A stretch of 64,000 nt of DNA, taken from the NCBI RefSeq assembly GCF_000247815.1, contig NW_004775926.1, positions 356,688 to 420,687 of the forward strand. The letters run 5' to 3'. Position 1 is the stretch's first letter, and each line of letters opens with the position of its first letter. The DNA comes from Ficedula albicollis (taxonomy: Eukaryota > Chordata > Aves > Passeriformes > Muscicapidae). A model generated the notes under the pieces. That model saw nothing but the letters and a program-made list of their open reading frames with translations. It did not search any database and was not told the origin of the DNA. Positions 25,764 through 42,908 of the stretch are shown piece by piece. Both the position numbers and the translations under genes were made by a program.

Positions 25764-26646
25764 ACTTCTAAGCATGTAAATAGAAATAAAAACTCTTCTT
25801 GTTTCCTTGTAGGACCAAAGTGAACAGGACCACCAACATATTTTGCCTTCTGGTCATCTGGAACAAGTGCAATTTTTTTTTCTCTTTTTTTCTCTTTCTC
25901 TTTTGTTGAAAACTGTTGGAGTTTCACCATCAGCTTTTAAAGATTAACTTCGCAATATAGTAAAGGAAACATGAAAACGCAACAGATTAAAAGTAATCAA
26001 AAATTTAACCCCACAAAAGACAGAAAGTTCACAGCACAGGAACCCCCTTCATAGTTACATTCAGTGTATTTGGAAAAAAAGTGTATTAAATTGTTCTGGT
26101 TTCCATCAAAATTTTGAAAACCTCTATACGTTAATAGCAGCTATTTGACCCAATAGTTAGGAACATGATGAAAGATTCCTTAAGGGCAGCCAGATAGGAA
26201 AGTTTTCACAAACTGAGCTCCCAGAAAATTAGACAGGGAAGGCACATTTGTTTTAATAATCTGCAATACAGAGCTTGAAACCATGCTACCAACAGGAAAT
26301 GGTTTTCTTGAGAAAAAACTGTGAATATATTCTGAGTGAACACCTTAAAATTTCTAATCAGATTTATTTTTTATCTATAAATGGATAGGAAATTTGATGG
26401 CACAATGACTTTAGGAACCCTATTAAAACAGCAGAGAGCATAAATTTGTTTTTTCATATCTAGTAGTTTAAATATTTGTTGGCACTCCTGATTAGCATAT
26501 CTATTTTAAAAAATAGGTCAAAAATCCTGTTGTGCCTTGACTTGTACTCTCCACAAAACCTGCGTGCTTTGTGTTTTAAGATGTTATTGGTTGGAAAACA
26601 CAAGTCTTCTGCAGCACTTTGTCATGTAGCTATCTAGCAGAAAACC
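25764..26646. other. AT-rich non-coding spacer, nothing recognised
   Basis: No open frame of interest and no repeat end that I recognise. A T/C-rich stretch occurs at about 25871-25903. Confidence 0.6.
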
Positions 26647-26900
26647 CAAACAAAACAAAACAAAACAAAACAAAACAAAACAAAACAAAACAAAACAAAA
26701 CAAAACAAAACAAAACAAAACAAAACAAAACAAAACAAAACAAAACAAAACAAAACAAAACAAAACAAAACAAAACAAAACAAAACAAAACAAAACAAAA
26801 CAAAACAAAACAAAACAAAACAAAACAAAACAAAACAAAACAAAACAAAACAAAACAAAACAAAACAAAACAAAACAAAACAAAACAAAACAAAACAAAA
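26647..26900 (+). repeat. (CAAAA)n pentanucleotide array, about 50 copies
   Basis: About 254 bp of perfect CAAAA units. Such A-rich pentamers often grow from poly(A)-like retrotransposon tails, but no element is recognisable just upstream. The periodic Lys-Gln-Asn-Lys-Thr and Phe-Val-Leu-Phe-Cys frames are repeat translations. Confidence 0.98.
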
Positions 26901-26999
26901 GCAAGCTGCATTTTCCTGGTTGTTAGTCCTACCCAAGGCACTTTTCTCACCTCTGTCCTTATGTTGGAAATAATGACAGCTCATTCTGCCTTTGATGAG

Positions 27000-27310
27000 C
27001 GGGATAAAAGCGAATTGACACAGAGCACTTCTTGGTTTGGCGGCTCTGATGAAACTCGCAGTGTAACGTGAGCAAGTACCTGCAGCTTTCACAACGGAGT
27101 GCCATGAGTAAACCTATTGTTAGCAGCGGCTTTATCTCCCCTCACAAGCCAATCCTGCTGAGTGGAACCCCTCGCTGGGTCTGGTGGCACAAGTGTGCAC
27201 GGGTTATTCGCGCACCTGACCACTGCGCCATCCACGCGGTGAAATCCGCGCCACCCCAGTGTCACCACCTCCCAAGGAAGCACGGCTCTAGCCTCACCAC
27301 ACAGGGAAAT
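27000..27310. other. CpG-rich patch in a CpG-poor setting
   Basis: By eye about 17 CpG dinucleotides lie within roughly 290 bp, far more than in the surrounding kilobases. Bird nuclear DNA normally loses CpG by methylation and deamination, so this is either unmethylated (a small promoter or enhancer) or a recent insertion. It contains the tRNA-like segment at 27155-27240. No clear exon or TATA box was identified. Confidence 0.5.
27155..27240 (-). other. tRNA-like segment with A-box and B-box (possible SINE head)
   Basis: Read on the minus strand, 'tggcgcagtgg' (27220-27230) fits the RNA polymerase III A-box, and the flanking GCGC pair forms a D-arm-like stem. About 60 bp downstream, 'ggttccactc' (27160-27169) resembles a B-box. 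The anticodon arm and acceptor stem do not pair, so this is not a working tRNA gene. tRNA-derived SINEs are known in songbirds, and this may be an old head of one. Chance in GC-rich DNA is a real alternative. Confidence 0.25.
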
Positions 27311-28412
27311 GAGGATCTGATGGTTGAGAAGCTCCTCTGACCTAGGAGAGCACCTCATCAGAGTGTCTAAACAGAGTGTGTTTGGACTCATGGGGCACAA
27401 TTTCATGTGAAAACTTGAAGTTCTGGAAAGACTTTCTGGCAAATGCCCTTTTCCCCTCTGTGAAACCCAATGATTTTTGACACTGTTGATTCAGAAGGCT
27501 GCTTGCTATCACACTGGAAATCCAGGTTTTGTGTTTCTTCCCCTACTAAGGACATGTTATCTCTTTTCCTGATTCCTAGATTCCCGATCCCTCTTTTTCC
27601 TTCCAAATGCCCACTGCATACAAGAGCTGAAGAGGAGCAGAATGGCATCTAATCTTAACCCTGCATGTCCTATTTTTATTTATATTGTGGAACAGGATTG
27701 TGGTTTTGGCAACTGTAAACCATTGTCACAGGAACACAAAGCAGACATTAATTTCTAGGGCCTTACACTTTTCAAAGTGTGGTGGTGTAAATCTGGAACA
27801 AGTTCACTCAAAAGGAACGTTGTTGAGACAAGAACACTGGCACCCCGGAAAAAGTTTGCTGCAGGTTAGACCCTAAAACACAGCCAGAAAAATGTTCTCA
27901 TTATCTCTTGAGTTCTTAAGTAACCCAGAGGATATAGAGGTAGATACTATTTAATTTCTTTTCTATGCACACGGAAAAATGCCTAGAACACCAAATGTGC
28001 TTTTAAGGTTGGATCAATTTTTTTGTAGTTTAAAACACTTTAATCTATAAAATTAAATTTGAGACACTTTTCTGACGCAAAATTTCCTTTCCTAGATAGT
28101 CTTTGTTTTTATACTCTCAACCTTAAAGAGGGGCAACTGGATAAAAATGCAAATATAAAATGAATAATTTTGTTTCAGGTCAAGCAAATTGTCTGGGCTA
28201 ATCTGAAGTGTTTTGCTCCTGTCTTAATTGAGGAAAACAAAAACATTCTGAGATATCCTGTTGCTATGGTTAATTCTAATTCAATCCAAAGGAGAGTGTT
28301 TTCCCATTAACTTGCCAGGCTGATTCATAGAATTCAAAGAGGCATCCAAAATTCTCTCATTCCTTCTCCCAGAAATGGTCAAGGACCATCTAGGCTGAGA
28401 AGAACTACACAC

Positions 28413-28437
28413 AAAAAAAAAAAAAAAAAAAAAAAAA
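28413..28437 (+). repeat. A25 homopolymer
   Basis: Twenty-five A, ending 18 bp before a 190-bp G run. It may be a poly(A) tail, but no retroposed sequence is recognised upstream. Confidence 0.9.
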
Positions 28438-28455
28438 GCCTTGGTCCTTTCTGAA

Positions 28456-30785
<2,330 letters not shown>

Positions 30786-32725
30786 TGGTAAATGGACAAT
30801 GCTTTCCCTCCTCATCAGTTTGATTCATGGAAAGTTACTCAACTTCCTACCTCAAGGAAGGAATATGTATTTAATTCCTGAGAATAGACTATTATATCAC
30901 ATGAGCAAAGATGGTTTAACAGGAGGTAAAGCTGTGAGAACTTCCAAAGGCAGCAAAGTTTGTTATGCAGTGAGATACTCTTCATGCAAGTTTGTTTAAC
31001 ATCTATAGGAAATATTTCAAAATTAATATATTACAAACATTCTTGTCCCATGAGATGACCTAATACTACTGGCCTTTTCCACCTCATACATTGCTTGAAA
31101 TGCAAGTTACAGCAGATATTCTTGCGTTACTTAACTAATTGTCATCACTTGCTTGATTCATTCCATTACACTATTTGTGGTGTACCATGAAAGCCTTGTA
31201 AAAGTGTGCTTGCACATCATTATTATGGGGTGCTGATGTCAAACTGGGAAAACGCCATGAGGCAAATACTTAATAAATCATTGACCTGTGAGAAATGCTA
31301 CAAATAGGTTATGTGTACTTGGAAATATAACATGGATGAAGAAGTGCCACCTGAGCTTATGGGGTCTGATGGTTGAAAGAACAAATTAGTGTGACAGTAA
31401 GTTTTCTGAGCTACGGGACGCAAGCTGGCACAATTATTTTTGTTAACAAAATTCATTGTGACTGAAGCCTTTTGATGTGGCTGAACATCGTTCTCACCTG
31501 ACACTGCCTGCCCTTGTCTGATCTTAAATATGGATCAGAAAATCTTGCTGAAGGGTTGCCTGGAGTACCAAGATCGTTTCAACATAATATAGTTTTAATA
31601 TAAAGTGTGGTTTTGTCGGCTTCTAAGTCCATGATTACCTATCTGAAAAAGAAATAAGGCTCAAACTACAATCTGCAGAAACCATATTTTCCTCTGCCCC
31701 TCTGCAGCTTAGGAAAACTTAAAAGACAACTGTAAAGGCTAAAAGAATGATTAAAATGTGGGATAAAGACTAGGAGGTTGTTTGCCTTCCATTTTGCCTT
31801 ATGCAGAGCACTTTCTTAGTTTGAAGGATAAGAATAAATCCCTGCTGTGCCTGCAGCTCCTCTGTGGTTTCTGGGAAGTCATTTAGACAAGTTTCCATGG
31901 AGGTGAAGAAGCAGATCCAACAACTTAGTTTGTTCCTGGAGGAGGCTGGTTTTACTGGGAAGGTGGAGACCTGTGCTAACAGGCTGTTAGGGTGCTGTGC
32001 TTGGCCTAGGAAGCCTTGTGCTCACAGGCTGGATTTGTTAGACTGAAAATAAAGTCATGGCAACACAGCCACATGGCACTTCTCCAACACATGGCTCACA
32101 AGAGCTCGGGTCTGTCCACACACGTCTGTGCTGTTAGAAAGACCTTGCTTTTTCTGGACTGGGTGCTCGTGGTGAACATCTGTGTTCCAGGTCCACAGCT
32201 GGCACATTTTGGTGCCATAAATCCCAAATCCAGCTGTGGTCTCACCCTGGAGACCCGTAAAATCTCCTTCATTCATTCAGCACATTTCAACCCAAAGAGT
32301 TCCTGCTTCAAAGCAGTGTTTGTAACATCTTTTTCATCCAGAGCTTCATTGGTTCATGTACTGGTTAGACAAATAGACTGTACACCGGATTAAAGAGAAA
32401 AGCAGGTGTCCTGTCCCTGTTTTATCTCATGATTTGTCTTTTATAGCATTTATTGAAGTGGAGATGGATATGGAAAATGGTTGGTCAGGCAATGCAAAAC
32501 CACCAGGAAAAGCATGGCGTTGAACATGAGGCTTTCTTATCCTAGTTCAAAGTGAAATTGGAAAAAAAAAATCAAAAACTATTAAAAAATAATTGACCTG
32601 GAGGGGAAAAAAGAAAAGCTTGCCTCAATAAGTCCTTTAGACTCTCCACGGTGGGGGGGAAGACTTTCCTCTGTAAAGCAAAGTAATTGGGATTTACTTG
32701 TGGCTGACGTCAATTCAGGAAACAT
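30786..32725. other. Non-coding spacer, nothing recognised
   Basis: No gene or named repeat is seen. Frames of 60-125 codons at 31864-32393 have no recognisable features. Confidence 0.6.
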
Positions 32726-34233
<1,508 letters not shown>

Positions 34234-34335
34234 CTTCCCTTCCCTTCCCTTCCCTTCCCTGAAACTTCCCTTCCCTGAAACTTCCCTTCGCTTCTTGGAA
34301 CTTCCCTTCACTTCCCTTCCCTTCCCTTCCCTTCT
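34234..34335 (+). repeat. (TTCCC)n right edge with 16-bp variant units
   Basis: Pentamer units continue with variants. Two units of 'ttccctgaaacttccc' lie at 34255-34270 and 34271-34286. They are followed by diverged forms containing 'cgcttcttggaac' and 'cttcac', then plain pentamers to about 34335. The 16-bp unit is the exact reverse complement of that at 17143-17174. Confidence 0.93.
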
Positions 34336-37300
34336 GAAATTTCCGGCACAGTTAATCACCACCTACCAATCTGCAGTGGGAAAGTGGCCCTTGTCTTGGA
34401 AGGCAGGACACTGAGTAGATTCATGTGCTCTGCAGTCTTCTATCAGAATTATCCCCAGGGTTTCTCCTTCCCTGTCAGATGGCAATGACAGCTCCATCTG
34501 ATCACACAGGGTATGGTAAGGAATGGTGCTTATTCTGCTATCTCTGTTATTAATGAATCCATGGAGAAAGAAGGAAAACAGATGCCACAGGAAAGGCCGT
34601 TCTGGCTGCAGATTCTTATGGCAGTTTTCAATTTCCTCCAGGAGAACCTATCAGGAAAGGTGGCCTAATATGGGCTACAGTCTGAACAAAGAAAAGGTTA
34701 TTTGGGTTTTCTCTCCTTCCCTGGCCATTTAAACATTTAATAGTTTAATATAGGAGTAGAATCTGAAAAACAGAATCTGTTTGAAGTATATAAGTTTATG
34801 TCCCTTGCAGCATCATTATTCTGAATATCACTATGGTTATTGCAATAAAAAGGTAGTTTTCTTTTCCTTTTGTAACTTAGCAGAATAGTGGATAAATATT
34901 TATTATATAACATAGAAATTAAGTCTCCAAAGTTTTTTAAAACAAATTGTTGATGATGGACTGTATGCTGCTCTACTGATTTGCAAGTCCAAAAAAACAT
35001 TAATTACATGGATTTCATTCATTTTTATATTACAACTAAAAAAAAATTCGACAGTGCTTGCAGATTTATTTTCTTTTCTTCTGATCACATCATATCTAGG
35101 GTCTCTCTGCACACAAAATTGTTCGTCTAAGCACAAACACTCCTGGGATTGTCAGATGCGTGCAAGCTGATTTAATTCCTAGTGAAGAAAAGAGAAAATC
35201 CAAGCTGGAAAGCACTCAGTAATCTAAAATTAAATAAATAATACCTTGACATGGCAAAACTGAAATTCTTTCTTGACAAGATTTTGTTGGACTCTTTCTT
35301 TCCAGCTAATATTAATGTTTTTAAATTACGTTTTCTTGGTCAAAATATCAAACAGAGAAGTGCATTAGTTCCACATATGTGTGGATTCTGCTCTGCATAG
35401 TAGCTACAGCTGGACTGACTTTCAGCTGGACTAACTGGATCTTGTGGGTGGTTTTATCAGGATCTCTTTCCAAATAATCATCTAAACAAAACTAGGTTTT
35501 ACTTTGGTAGGTGCTTACCCTGAGCCATCTCCAAAGACTTCTGAACGGAGTAATGGGAATGAAACAAAGCCTGTCACCAGGAAGGAGCAAGTAAAACTTG
35601 CAGAAAATCTTAATGTGTTGTCATTAATAGTTAAGTCATAGCTATGACAGTAGTTCTCCACCTCATTCCTTAAACTGCTAATAATTAATTGGAAATGTAT
35701 AAAACCAGCAGTAAACTGCACTCAGCAGTACTCCAAGAAAGGACTTGTGACTCTACTGGCACAAAAACAACAAATAAGATACCCTGTTAAAAAAAAAATC
35801 CGCTGACTGGAGATGGGGGAAGCCCTACCCAAAAAGGAACAACATAATTAGATCCCTTATTATGGTGTGCTTGCGTAATTCCACCAGTGAGTAAGGTTTT
35901 GAACAGGAAGGAAGGTGGCCTTTGGCTGCAGAAGTGCAGATAATAGCAACCGGCAGCCACTAGATCTGAGTATTTGATGTTTGCTCCCAGAGAGAGCAGC
36001 ATGGCCAAGGTGCAATAAATGAGAACAGCTGGCAAACACCCCACATACTGTGCTGCTCCACCTGTGAAAAGCTACTGGAATTCAGCAATTTTGCATTTTT
36101 TACAAGGCTTGAAATTAAGGATATTCTTAATTGAGTCACCTTCTGAGAGATTTTTATCTTCTACTGGATTATTTTCTGCACAGCAGATTTTTTTTTCTCA
36201 CTATACAGCAAAGTCCTGCATTAGCCTGCACCTAACTGAGGGGGATTACTCAAAAAGGAACAATTTTATGTCAACGTGTTTCCCAGTTGGTACATCTGTG
36301 AATCCTCAAAAGTTGTTTCTATATAAAATAGAATGATGACATAGGCTGTCCAATTATTGGCTTGTTTGAACTAGTGCTGTTGATTTGGGATTCTAGACTG
36401 AGTTTTTTCATGTCCTGAAATTGAGCTTTGTCTGCTTGAGCCTGTGAAAGAAACAGAAACTGTACCTGTTACTTTGCAGAAATACTTCTAGATCTCCAGT
36501 GTCTGAAGAAGGAAACTGAAACAGAAAACCAAAAAACCAAAAACCAACCAAAAAAAACCCAAAACACAAAAAAACACCACCCCCTCCCAAAAAAGTGCAA
36601 TATCAAGGTATTACTCCCTTTAGAAGTGCTTTTCAGCCTCTCTGTGGAGCAGGTCTGTGTATCCTATTAGTGCTTTTGGCCCTAATTATTTGTGCCAACT
36701 GTTTGTCCAGAGGAGCACACTTATCAAATCTCAACTGAGACAAAATTAGCCATCTGCTGCAAGTCCTTGTTTTTCCTTGTGTTCTCGTTGTGTGTGACAA
36801 TTTCTAGTTCCTTTTAGAAACAAGGATTCTGATGTATATTTCCACAATTCTCTCCTTTGATAAGATTCCGGATAAACTATATATATATTAAAAAAAACTC
36901 AAGGAAATGTAATGCAGTAACTATAATCCTAGAATAATTAAATGTTCCTTGAAGTTGGAAGCTTGCAAAAATGTTGCTATACACCAGATGTCATGTCAAT
37001 TACTTCTTTGTCTTCCTAGTCTCCACAGTTTGTCTAAGCTGTAGTTTATTATCGTGTCTGCAACTTTTTTTTTCTTTTCCACAACTAGATCCAGCTTAAT
37101 GTGCTGTAATTCGAATGTTTGTCATTTAAGGGCCGGAGCGAATGTCCTGTGAAGAGCACATGTGGACTTCAGGTTTGTCACGAAAAGGAGGCTGAGGTAC
37201 AACGTCACGCACTTGTCTGTCTAGGTTTTTGAAAAGCAAGCCCGAGGTTAAATACGAGACAGAAAAGGCCCAGAAAATTTCTCCAGACTCTCACAAGTGC

Positions 37301-38795
37301 AAGGAGACACCTTTTTCACTTGAGAACAACGCATACAGATCCTATTTTAGTTAAATCAGCAATGGAATATATAAACTTCTGCTGTATTTGCATGTAGAGA
37401 GAGCACTCTTTCACAGAGTGGTGATAGTTAAATTAAAATGTTTCTGATTGACTCTTTTTCATTTTCACTTCCAAAATAAATATATTTTAGAATTGTATGA
37501 ATAATCCTGCAGCTTTTGAAGACAATCATTAGTCCTTTTATTTTATTTTTATTAGCATTAGCTTCAGATTTTAAAGCAATGGATTAGACTCAAATTCCAA
37601 AGCATGGACTTTTTTCCAAAAGATTTGGAATTCCTGACTGTCAATATGAAAGCCAATGGGAACTGCCTGATGTTTATCATATCACCTGATAGATTTAGTT
37701 ATGTGTCTTTGACCTGTGGAGGAAAATTGAATATATGGTGCTTCTGCTTTTTAAACTTGAGAATTACATTGTCTAAGCTTAGATCTCCAGCTCAAAATAA
37801 CAAAGTAATGGAAGCAATATGGGGTTCAAAATGTTAATAAATACTGTCAAAGTGAATTTGGAGGAAAAGTAAAGCTCACTGGCAAGTGGGAATGACTCTC
37901 ATATCAAGGGCACATTGATGAGTGCAGACCATTTCTTAGAAAACATGTTATCCCAAATCTGCTTCTGCCCCAAACTGGTTGACTTGAACAGCACTGGAGC
38001 TTGCCTGCCACTCGCAGAATCCAGGCTGGTATTTTTCTCCATGGAAAACTGGGGGAAGGCATTTGCTTTCCCTTTTGGAAATTATCTCCTGAGCGCAGTG
38101 CCAGGGAGCCTCGTGGCTCCTGAGCGATACCTCGGCTCTTGCTTATCCTGGAGCTGGTTTGACCCAGTTTAATTTTCTGCCAAACTCCTTCTGCTGTTTG
38201 CTCATCAGAAACAGCTGTGAGCGCTGGTTCTGCCGGATTGGTTTTCTGAGCGGTGTTTCTGGAGCCAAACGTGCTCATTTCTCACTGCTGCCCATGATGA
38301 GTCACAAAACAAAAACCTTAACCAACTGAAGGCCTGAAGCCTGAAGTTTTCCAGGCCTGAAAGAAAAAAAGAAAAAAAATCAACACTTTAATGCTGGCCT
38401 ATCCCAACTGGAAGGCCAAGAGGAGAGGCACAGAAGTGAAGACCACCTCAAGTTTGGCTGGAAATGAGAAGTTAATTCTTTGTTCCCATTTTACTGCAAT
38501 AGGGATTCCCCAGGCCTGGGTTTAGGCCATGGAATAGCTTTTGTTTGGAAATAGCTTCATTCACAGGAAATATCTCTTGAGAGGTGCTCATCAGCCCTCC
38601 TACCCTGCAGGAAACATGGCTGTAAATCCTCTAAGCACCATTTTGATTTCTTTCCACCAGTTTTGGGTGCCCATGCATGGCTGCAGCTTCTCTTTGATGT
38701 TCACAAGGCCCTTAAGGTCAACATTTCATTTCTTTAAGAAGATTAAACAGAAGCACAGCAATGAAATTTTATATTTGTGTGCAAAATGGAGTTTT
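34336..38795. other. Non-coding single-copy sequence, nothing recognised
   Basis: No domain-bearing frame is seen. An A/C-rich patch lies at about 36520-36597. A few CpGs cluster at about 37130-37260 without further promoter-like features. The minus frame at 37904-38278 (124 codons) has no recognised features. Confidence 0.55.
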
Positions 38796-39090
38796 CAAAG
38801 AAAAAAATACAGCCACCACTTTATTTTGCAGATGCATGCACTACAATACAGATTATTTCAGGCATGTAGAGACCTGGCAAGTTAGTAATCTTCATATAGG
38901 ATGTTTGGCCCTATCAATATCTGCCATGAACGATCACTCTCCGCAAAGAAAAAAATACAGTCACCACTTTATTTTGCAGATGCATGCACTACAATACAGA
39001 TTATTTCAGGCATGTAGAGACCTGGCAAGTTAGTAATCTTCATATAGGATGTTTGGCCCTATCAATATCTGCCATGAACGATCACTCTCC
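38796..39090 (+). repeat. Tandem duplication, 148 bp x 2
   Basis: 38796-38943 is repeated at 38944-39090 with a single internal substitution ('acagccaccac' against 'acagtcaccac') as far as I can align. Near identity means a very recent duplication or an assembly duplicate. Short open frames repeat accordingly and are not coding. Confidence 0.97.
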
Positions 39091-41825
39091 CCATTTCAAC
39101 AATGTGCTCACGAAAAGGCCATTTGCTGCCAACATCTGTGGTAAATCTATTACTTTATGCATGAAAGGAAAAGATCAGCAAAATGCAACAGCCTAGTTTC
39201 CTCTTACTCTTCACTGTTATGAGGTCTAAGCCAACAGATTTCCTCTTTTCACTATTTTCTTCTTTTCAGTATTTTAAATGATAGATGTTGGGGGCCAAAA
39301 ATTGTAACAAAATACATTACATAAACCTTTCTAACCATTCAGTATCTATATATAAAAATAGTAGTGCAATTAACCCATTGCAGGTGGGTTTTGTTGGTTT
39401 TTTTTTAAATACTGGACCACCAGGTATATAGGGAGTTCCAAGTTCAGATGGAAGAAAGCATATCATTACACAACAAGCCTGACAAATTGATATTATTGGC
39501 TTTTAAAAGAGGGGTTTGAAATCCCAGATAAATAAAAAAACAAACAACACCACCAAAACAAAAACAAAAATAAAACAAAAAACCCAAACAACAACAAAAG
39601 AAACACACCCAAAGCTGAACATTGTTCACGTCAGTGAATTGTGAGGAAAGTTGTGTGCAAATGTGCAATATAGGCATGTGCTGTGTAGATGCCTTAAGAG
39701 CTAAATCTGCACCCCATAAGCAGTCAAAACCAGCAATACTATAAACTTTTCACAGCACTTCAGCTGCTTTTGGATCACGTCTTGTGTGGTGTGGCTTTGG
39801 TTCAAAATAGTAGCAATAATGTCCTTAATTGATATTTAGCCCTGGAGGGGAAGCGAAAAAGCTGTCCGCTATCACCAAAATTGAAAGAATCACAGCCATG
39901 ACTGTACAAAGGAATTTGTGCTTTTAGTGACTTTTTCTATAGCCAAAGATGAGCTAACAGGATAAGACTCCAAGTTATACCTTAAAAACAAACACCTGGC
40001 AAATGACTGCCACATCTGGAGCACACCACAGTATTTAAATTACATTTGGCTCGTTACCCTGGGCTTCGCTGCTGTTATGGCACAGAGGAGGATAATTAAA
40101 AACAGCAGATTGCCATAGTATTTAATGGACTGCTGCTGAACTATTTGTGTGTTTGTGATCCAAATGAAAATTGTTGGGCAAGTTATGGCTTTGGAGCAGG
40201 AAGATGTTTATGAACCACAGTGGGTTTATTGAGAGTGTTTATTTACCTTGTGATCTGGGGCAAGAAGCAAAGATTTCAGGACACTGAGAAGCTGTAGGAA
40301 TCATAATGTAGTTATGTTAGGAATGTGCTTTAAGCAGAATAAATTGTGTCTTGGCTAAAGGGGTATCCAGAATACATACATTAACATGCCATAATGTCAG
40401 CTATATCAGCTAAGGCTCTGAGTCACCAAATAAAGAGGTAAAAGTAAGCTGGTTTCTGACCAAAAAAAAAAAAAATCATAGAAAGGAAAGAATGAAGAAA
40501 ATTAGTTGTGGTAATTTGACTGCTTTTCTGGTGCACTGAGGTCATCCCACAGCTCGGTACAGACAGGTTCATTCCAGGTCTGCAGGTGACACACAGCAGA
40601 GATTCCCCTTCAGCCTCCCGTGATGTGCTTGCAGCTTTGTATGTCAACACACAAAAGGTGAAAAATCTCTCTGGTTTTTTTTAAAGTTGACAACCATCCC
40701 TCCCTCTTGCCTAGCAACTGTTTACAACCACATTCCTGGAGAGAAAAGCAACCTTTTCAAATTTGATAAAGACCTATTGTGAGTTCCCATGTGAATGCCA
40801 GGAGCTACATGGAAATTCAAAGACTTTTATCACTGTCTAGTGTGGTCCAAACAGATAGTGGTAAGTAATGTTTGGTTAATGTGTACAAACTGAAAAATAA
40901 GAACCCTTTGGAGTTTCCGTTCTACCTTCCCTTATTTTGCTCTTCATCTAAAAACATTTTGCCTCAAGCTTATAAACATGTCACGTTTCTTCTGTCCTAA
41001 AATCTGGGGTTAATTGGGAAAAATAACCTCCATTTCAACCCACCAAGTGTTCACATACTGTGTATTAGATTGGCTTTTTCCTGAAATACCTTGAAACAAG
41101 TATAATTTTGAAGTGTGGCTTGAAGTCTTTGTGTTTCCTTAACTTACAAAGGCAGAGAATGCAGCTGTCTTAAGTGTTCTTGCTTTTTTCCCCCTTTTCC
41201 ATAAAATGTACGTAAAAAAACTTATTTTTGTTACTTAAGATAAAACATGTCTTGCTTAAAATAAAAAGCAATGGGTCTCTCTTATTCACCTGTCTCCAAA
41301 GGCTGAAATTTAAGGAACAGTGGGTAAAAAGACACTCAGAGTTTCAACTCTGTGATCTGAAAGCTGCAGAGCAGGGGCAGAAATTAAACAGAGGAGGAGG
41401 GCATGGAAGACTTAATCCTCATCTTTCCTTTGCCTGGCAAAACTCAGGTAAACAGCTGCAGAGAAAGAAATGGCCACAGAGATCATTTCTCTTTTCAAAG
41501 CAGCACAATTACATGCTGTTCCTCTCTCCAGGTACATCACAATCAACAAAATCATCTACAGTATCATCTAGACTTCACGGCTGATGTTGAGAGAAAAAAA
41601 CCAAGCAGACAGGGAACCTTGATAATATTTTTCTTTTACTTTGCATGGTCTCACATTGCATGTTTGGTTTTAGTGGGTGGAGAGACACAGAAGTAGGCTG
41701 GATCAGGAGTTGGTAATTAATTATTTTTAAATTCACCATAAAAATTTTTCTTTGGGATTACACTAGGCTGGTTTTGTGTTTCTTCTCTACTCCATTTTTA
41801 ACTAATTGTACAGTAACTTTGCGAA
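39091..41825. other. Non-coding spacer, nothing recognised
   Basis: An A/C-rich impure tract lies at about 39531-39610. No gene is seen. The frame at 41228-41584 (118 codons) has no recognisable domain. Confidence 0.6.
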
Positions 41826-42083
41826 GAAATTTAACAAGTCCTAAATTTTAACATAACATAAACCTAAAACATATTTTCACCTATGAATTTTCTCCTAAGG
41901 AGGTTTTTGGGGTTATTTGGCATAAAGATGCATTCAGAAACAGTATCTGCTTCCCCACCCACAGCAATACCAAAAATCCATATCATATGAAATACCAGTT
42001 ATCTTCACTCACAGTGTTTGCCAACTGAATTCACTCAGACTGCGAGAAAACTTGGGCCAAATTCTAAGATCCCACTTTGAAAC
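41826..42083 (+). repeat. Dispersed direct repeat, copy 1
   Basis: About 258 bp beginning 'gaaatttaacaagtcctaaa' and including 'aacagtatctgcttcccc' and 'agtgtttgccaactgaattc'. It recurs 1.7 kb downstream at 43550-43801 with many substitutions and small indels. I do not recognise it as a known repeat family. It may be an old local duplication. Confidence 0.88.
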
Positions 42084-42776
42084 CTTGGTGCTACAAGCCA
42101 TTGATCAGATGAAAAATCCTCTAACCACATGAATGTATTCTTTTGTCAGCAGATTTATTTTCACGCGCTTTTATTAGATGTTACTCAAGGGAACTCCTGA
42201 TGTCAAGAATAAATATTGAGCAAAAAAAAATGTGCATTTAGTTCCATAGAAATTAATCATTTTTGGAACTACTAAAAACAACTGAGCTTGAATTTAACAC
42301 CTGCAAAATTCACGTCTATAAGCTTTATTTTATGATAGTTTCGTAATACCAAATAGGCCATAACATAAAGAGCTCTGAAACTCAAACGGTATCAAATAGA
42401 CCAAACAGAGCAATAACCCAGCAAAAAAAAAAAAAAATCTTTTCTGTGAGGCTCCATGCTTGAATAAAGGGAAATGTGCAAAACCACCAATTCAAAGATG
42501 TGGGAACAAAGGGGAAAAGAGAGGTTATGGATAGCAGATAACCATTCAAATGGAAAGCCACTTCTCTTTTCTGTAAAAGAAGAAATCTAATATTTCTTTT
42601 CCACAGCAACAGATCTTTTGCAATTAAATCTACCATCAAGTTTACATGGGGAAAAATCCCTAATTATATCACAATAAGGCATCAATGCCTTATTTGACAT
42701 GATTTATTTGGTGTTCATTGGCTGATCATTACATGTCAAGGCCGCATGTTCATTTTTCAGTCAGGCCTTGGGGGAA

Positions 42777-42908
42777 CTAACTTTAGATCGTAACTAAATC
42801 TTAAAAGTTTTGCTCCCACATGTCTTCATCTTGAGATCAATAGTTTCTAACTTTAGATTATAACCAAATCTTAAAAGTTTTGATCCAACATGTCTTCATC
42901 TTGAGACC
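42777..42908 (+). repeat. Tandem duplication, 70-bp period
   Basis: 'ctaactttagat' through 'catgtcttcatcttgaga' occurs at 42777-42846 and 42847-42908 with several substitutions. It overlaps the start of the larger composite repeat. Confidence 0.9.

Larger units (their letters stand above)
26901..28412. other. Non-coding sequence containing a CpG-rich patch
   Basis: Apart from the CpG-rich patch at 27000-27310 nothing stands out. Frames of 60-117 codons at 27068-27442 overlap on both strands and owe their length to local GC content. The remainder to 28412 is AT-rich. Confidence 0.55.
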
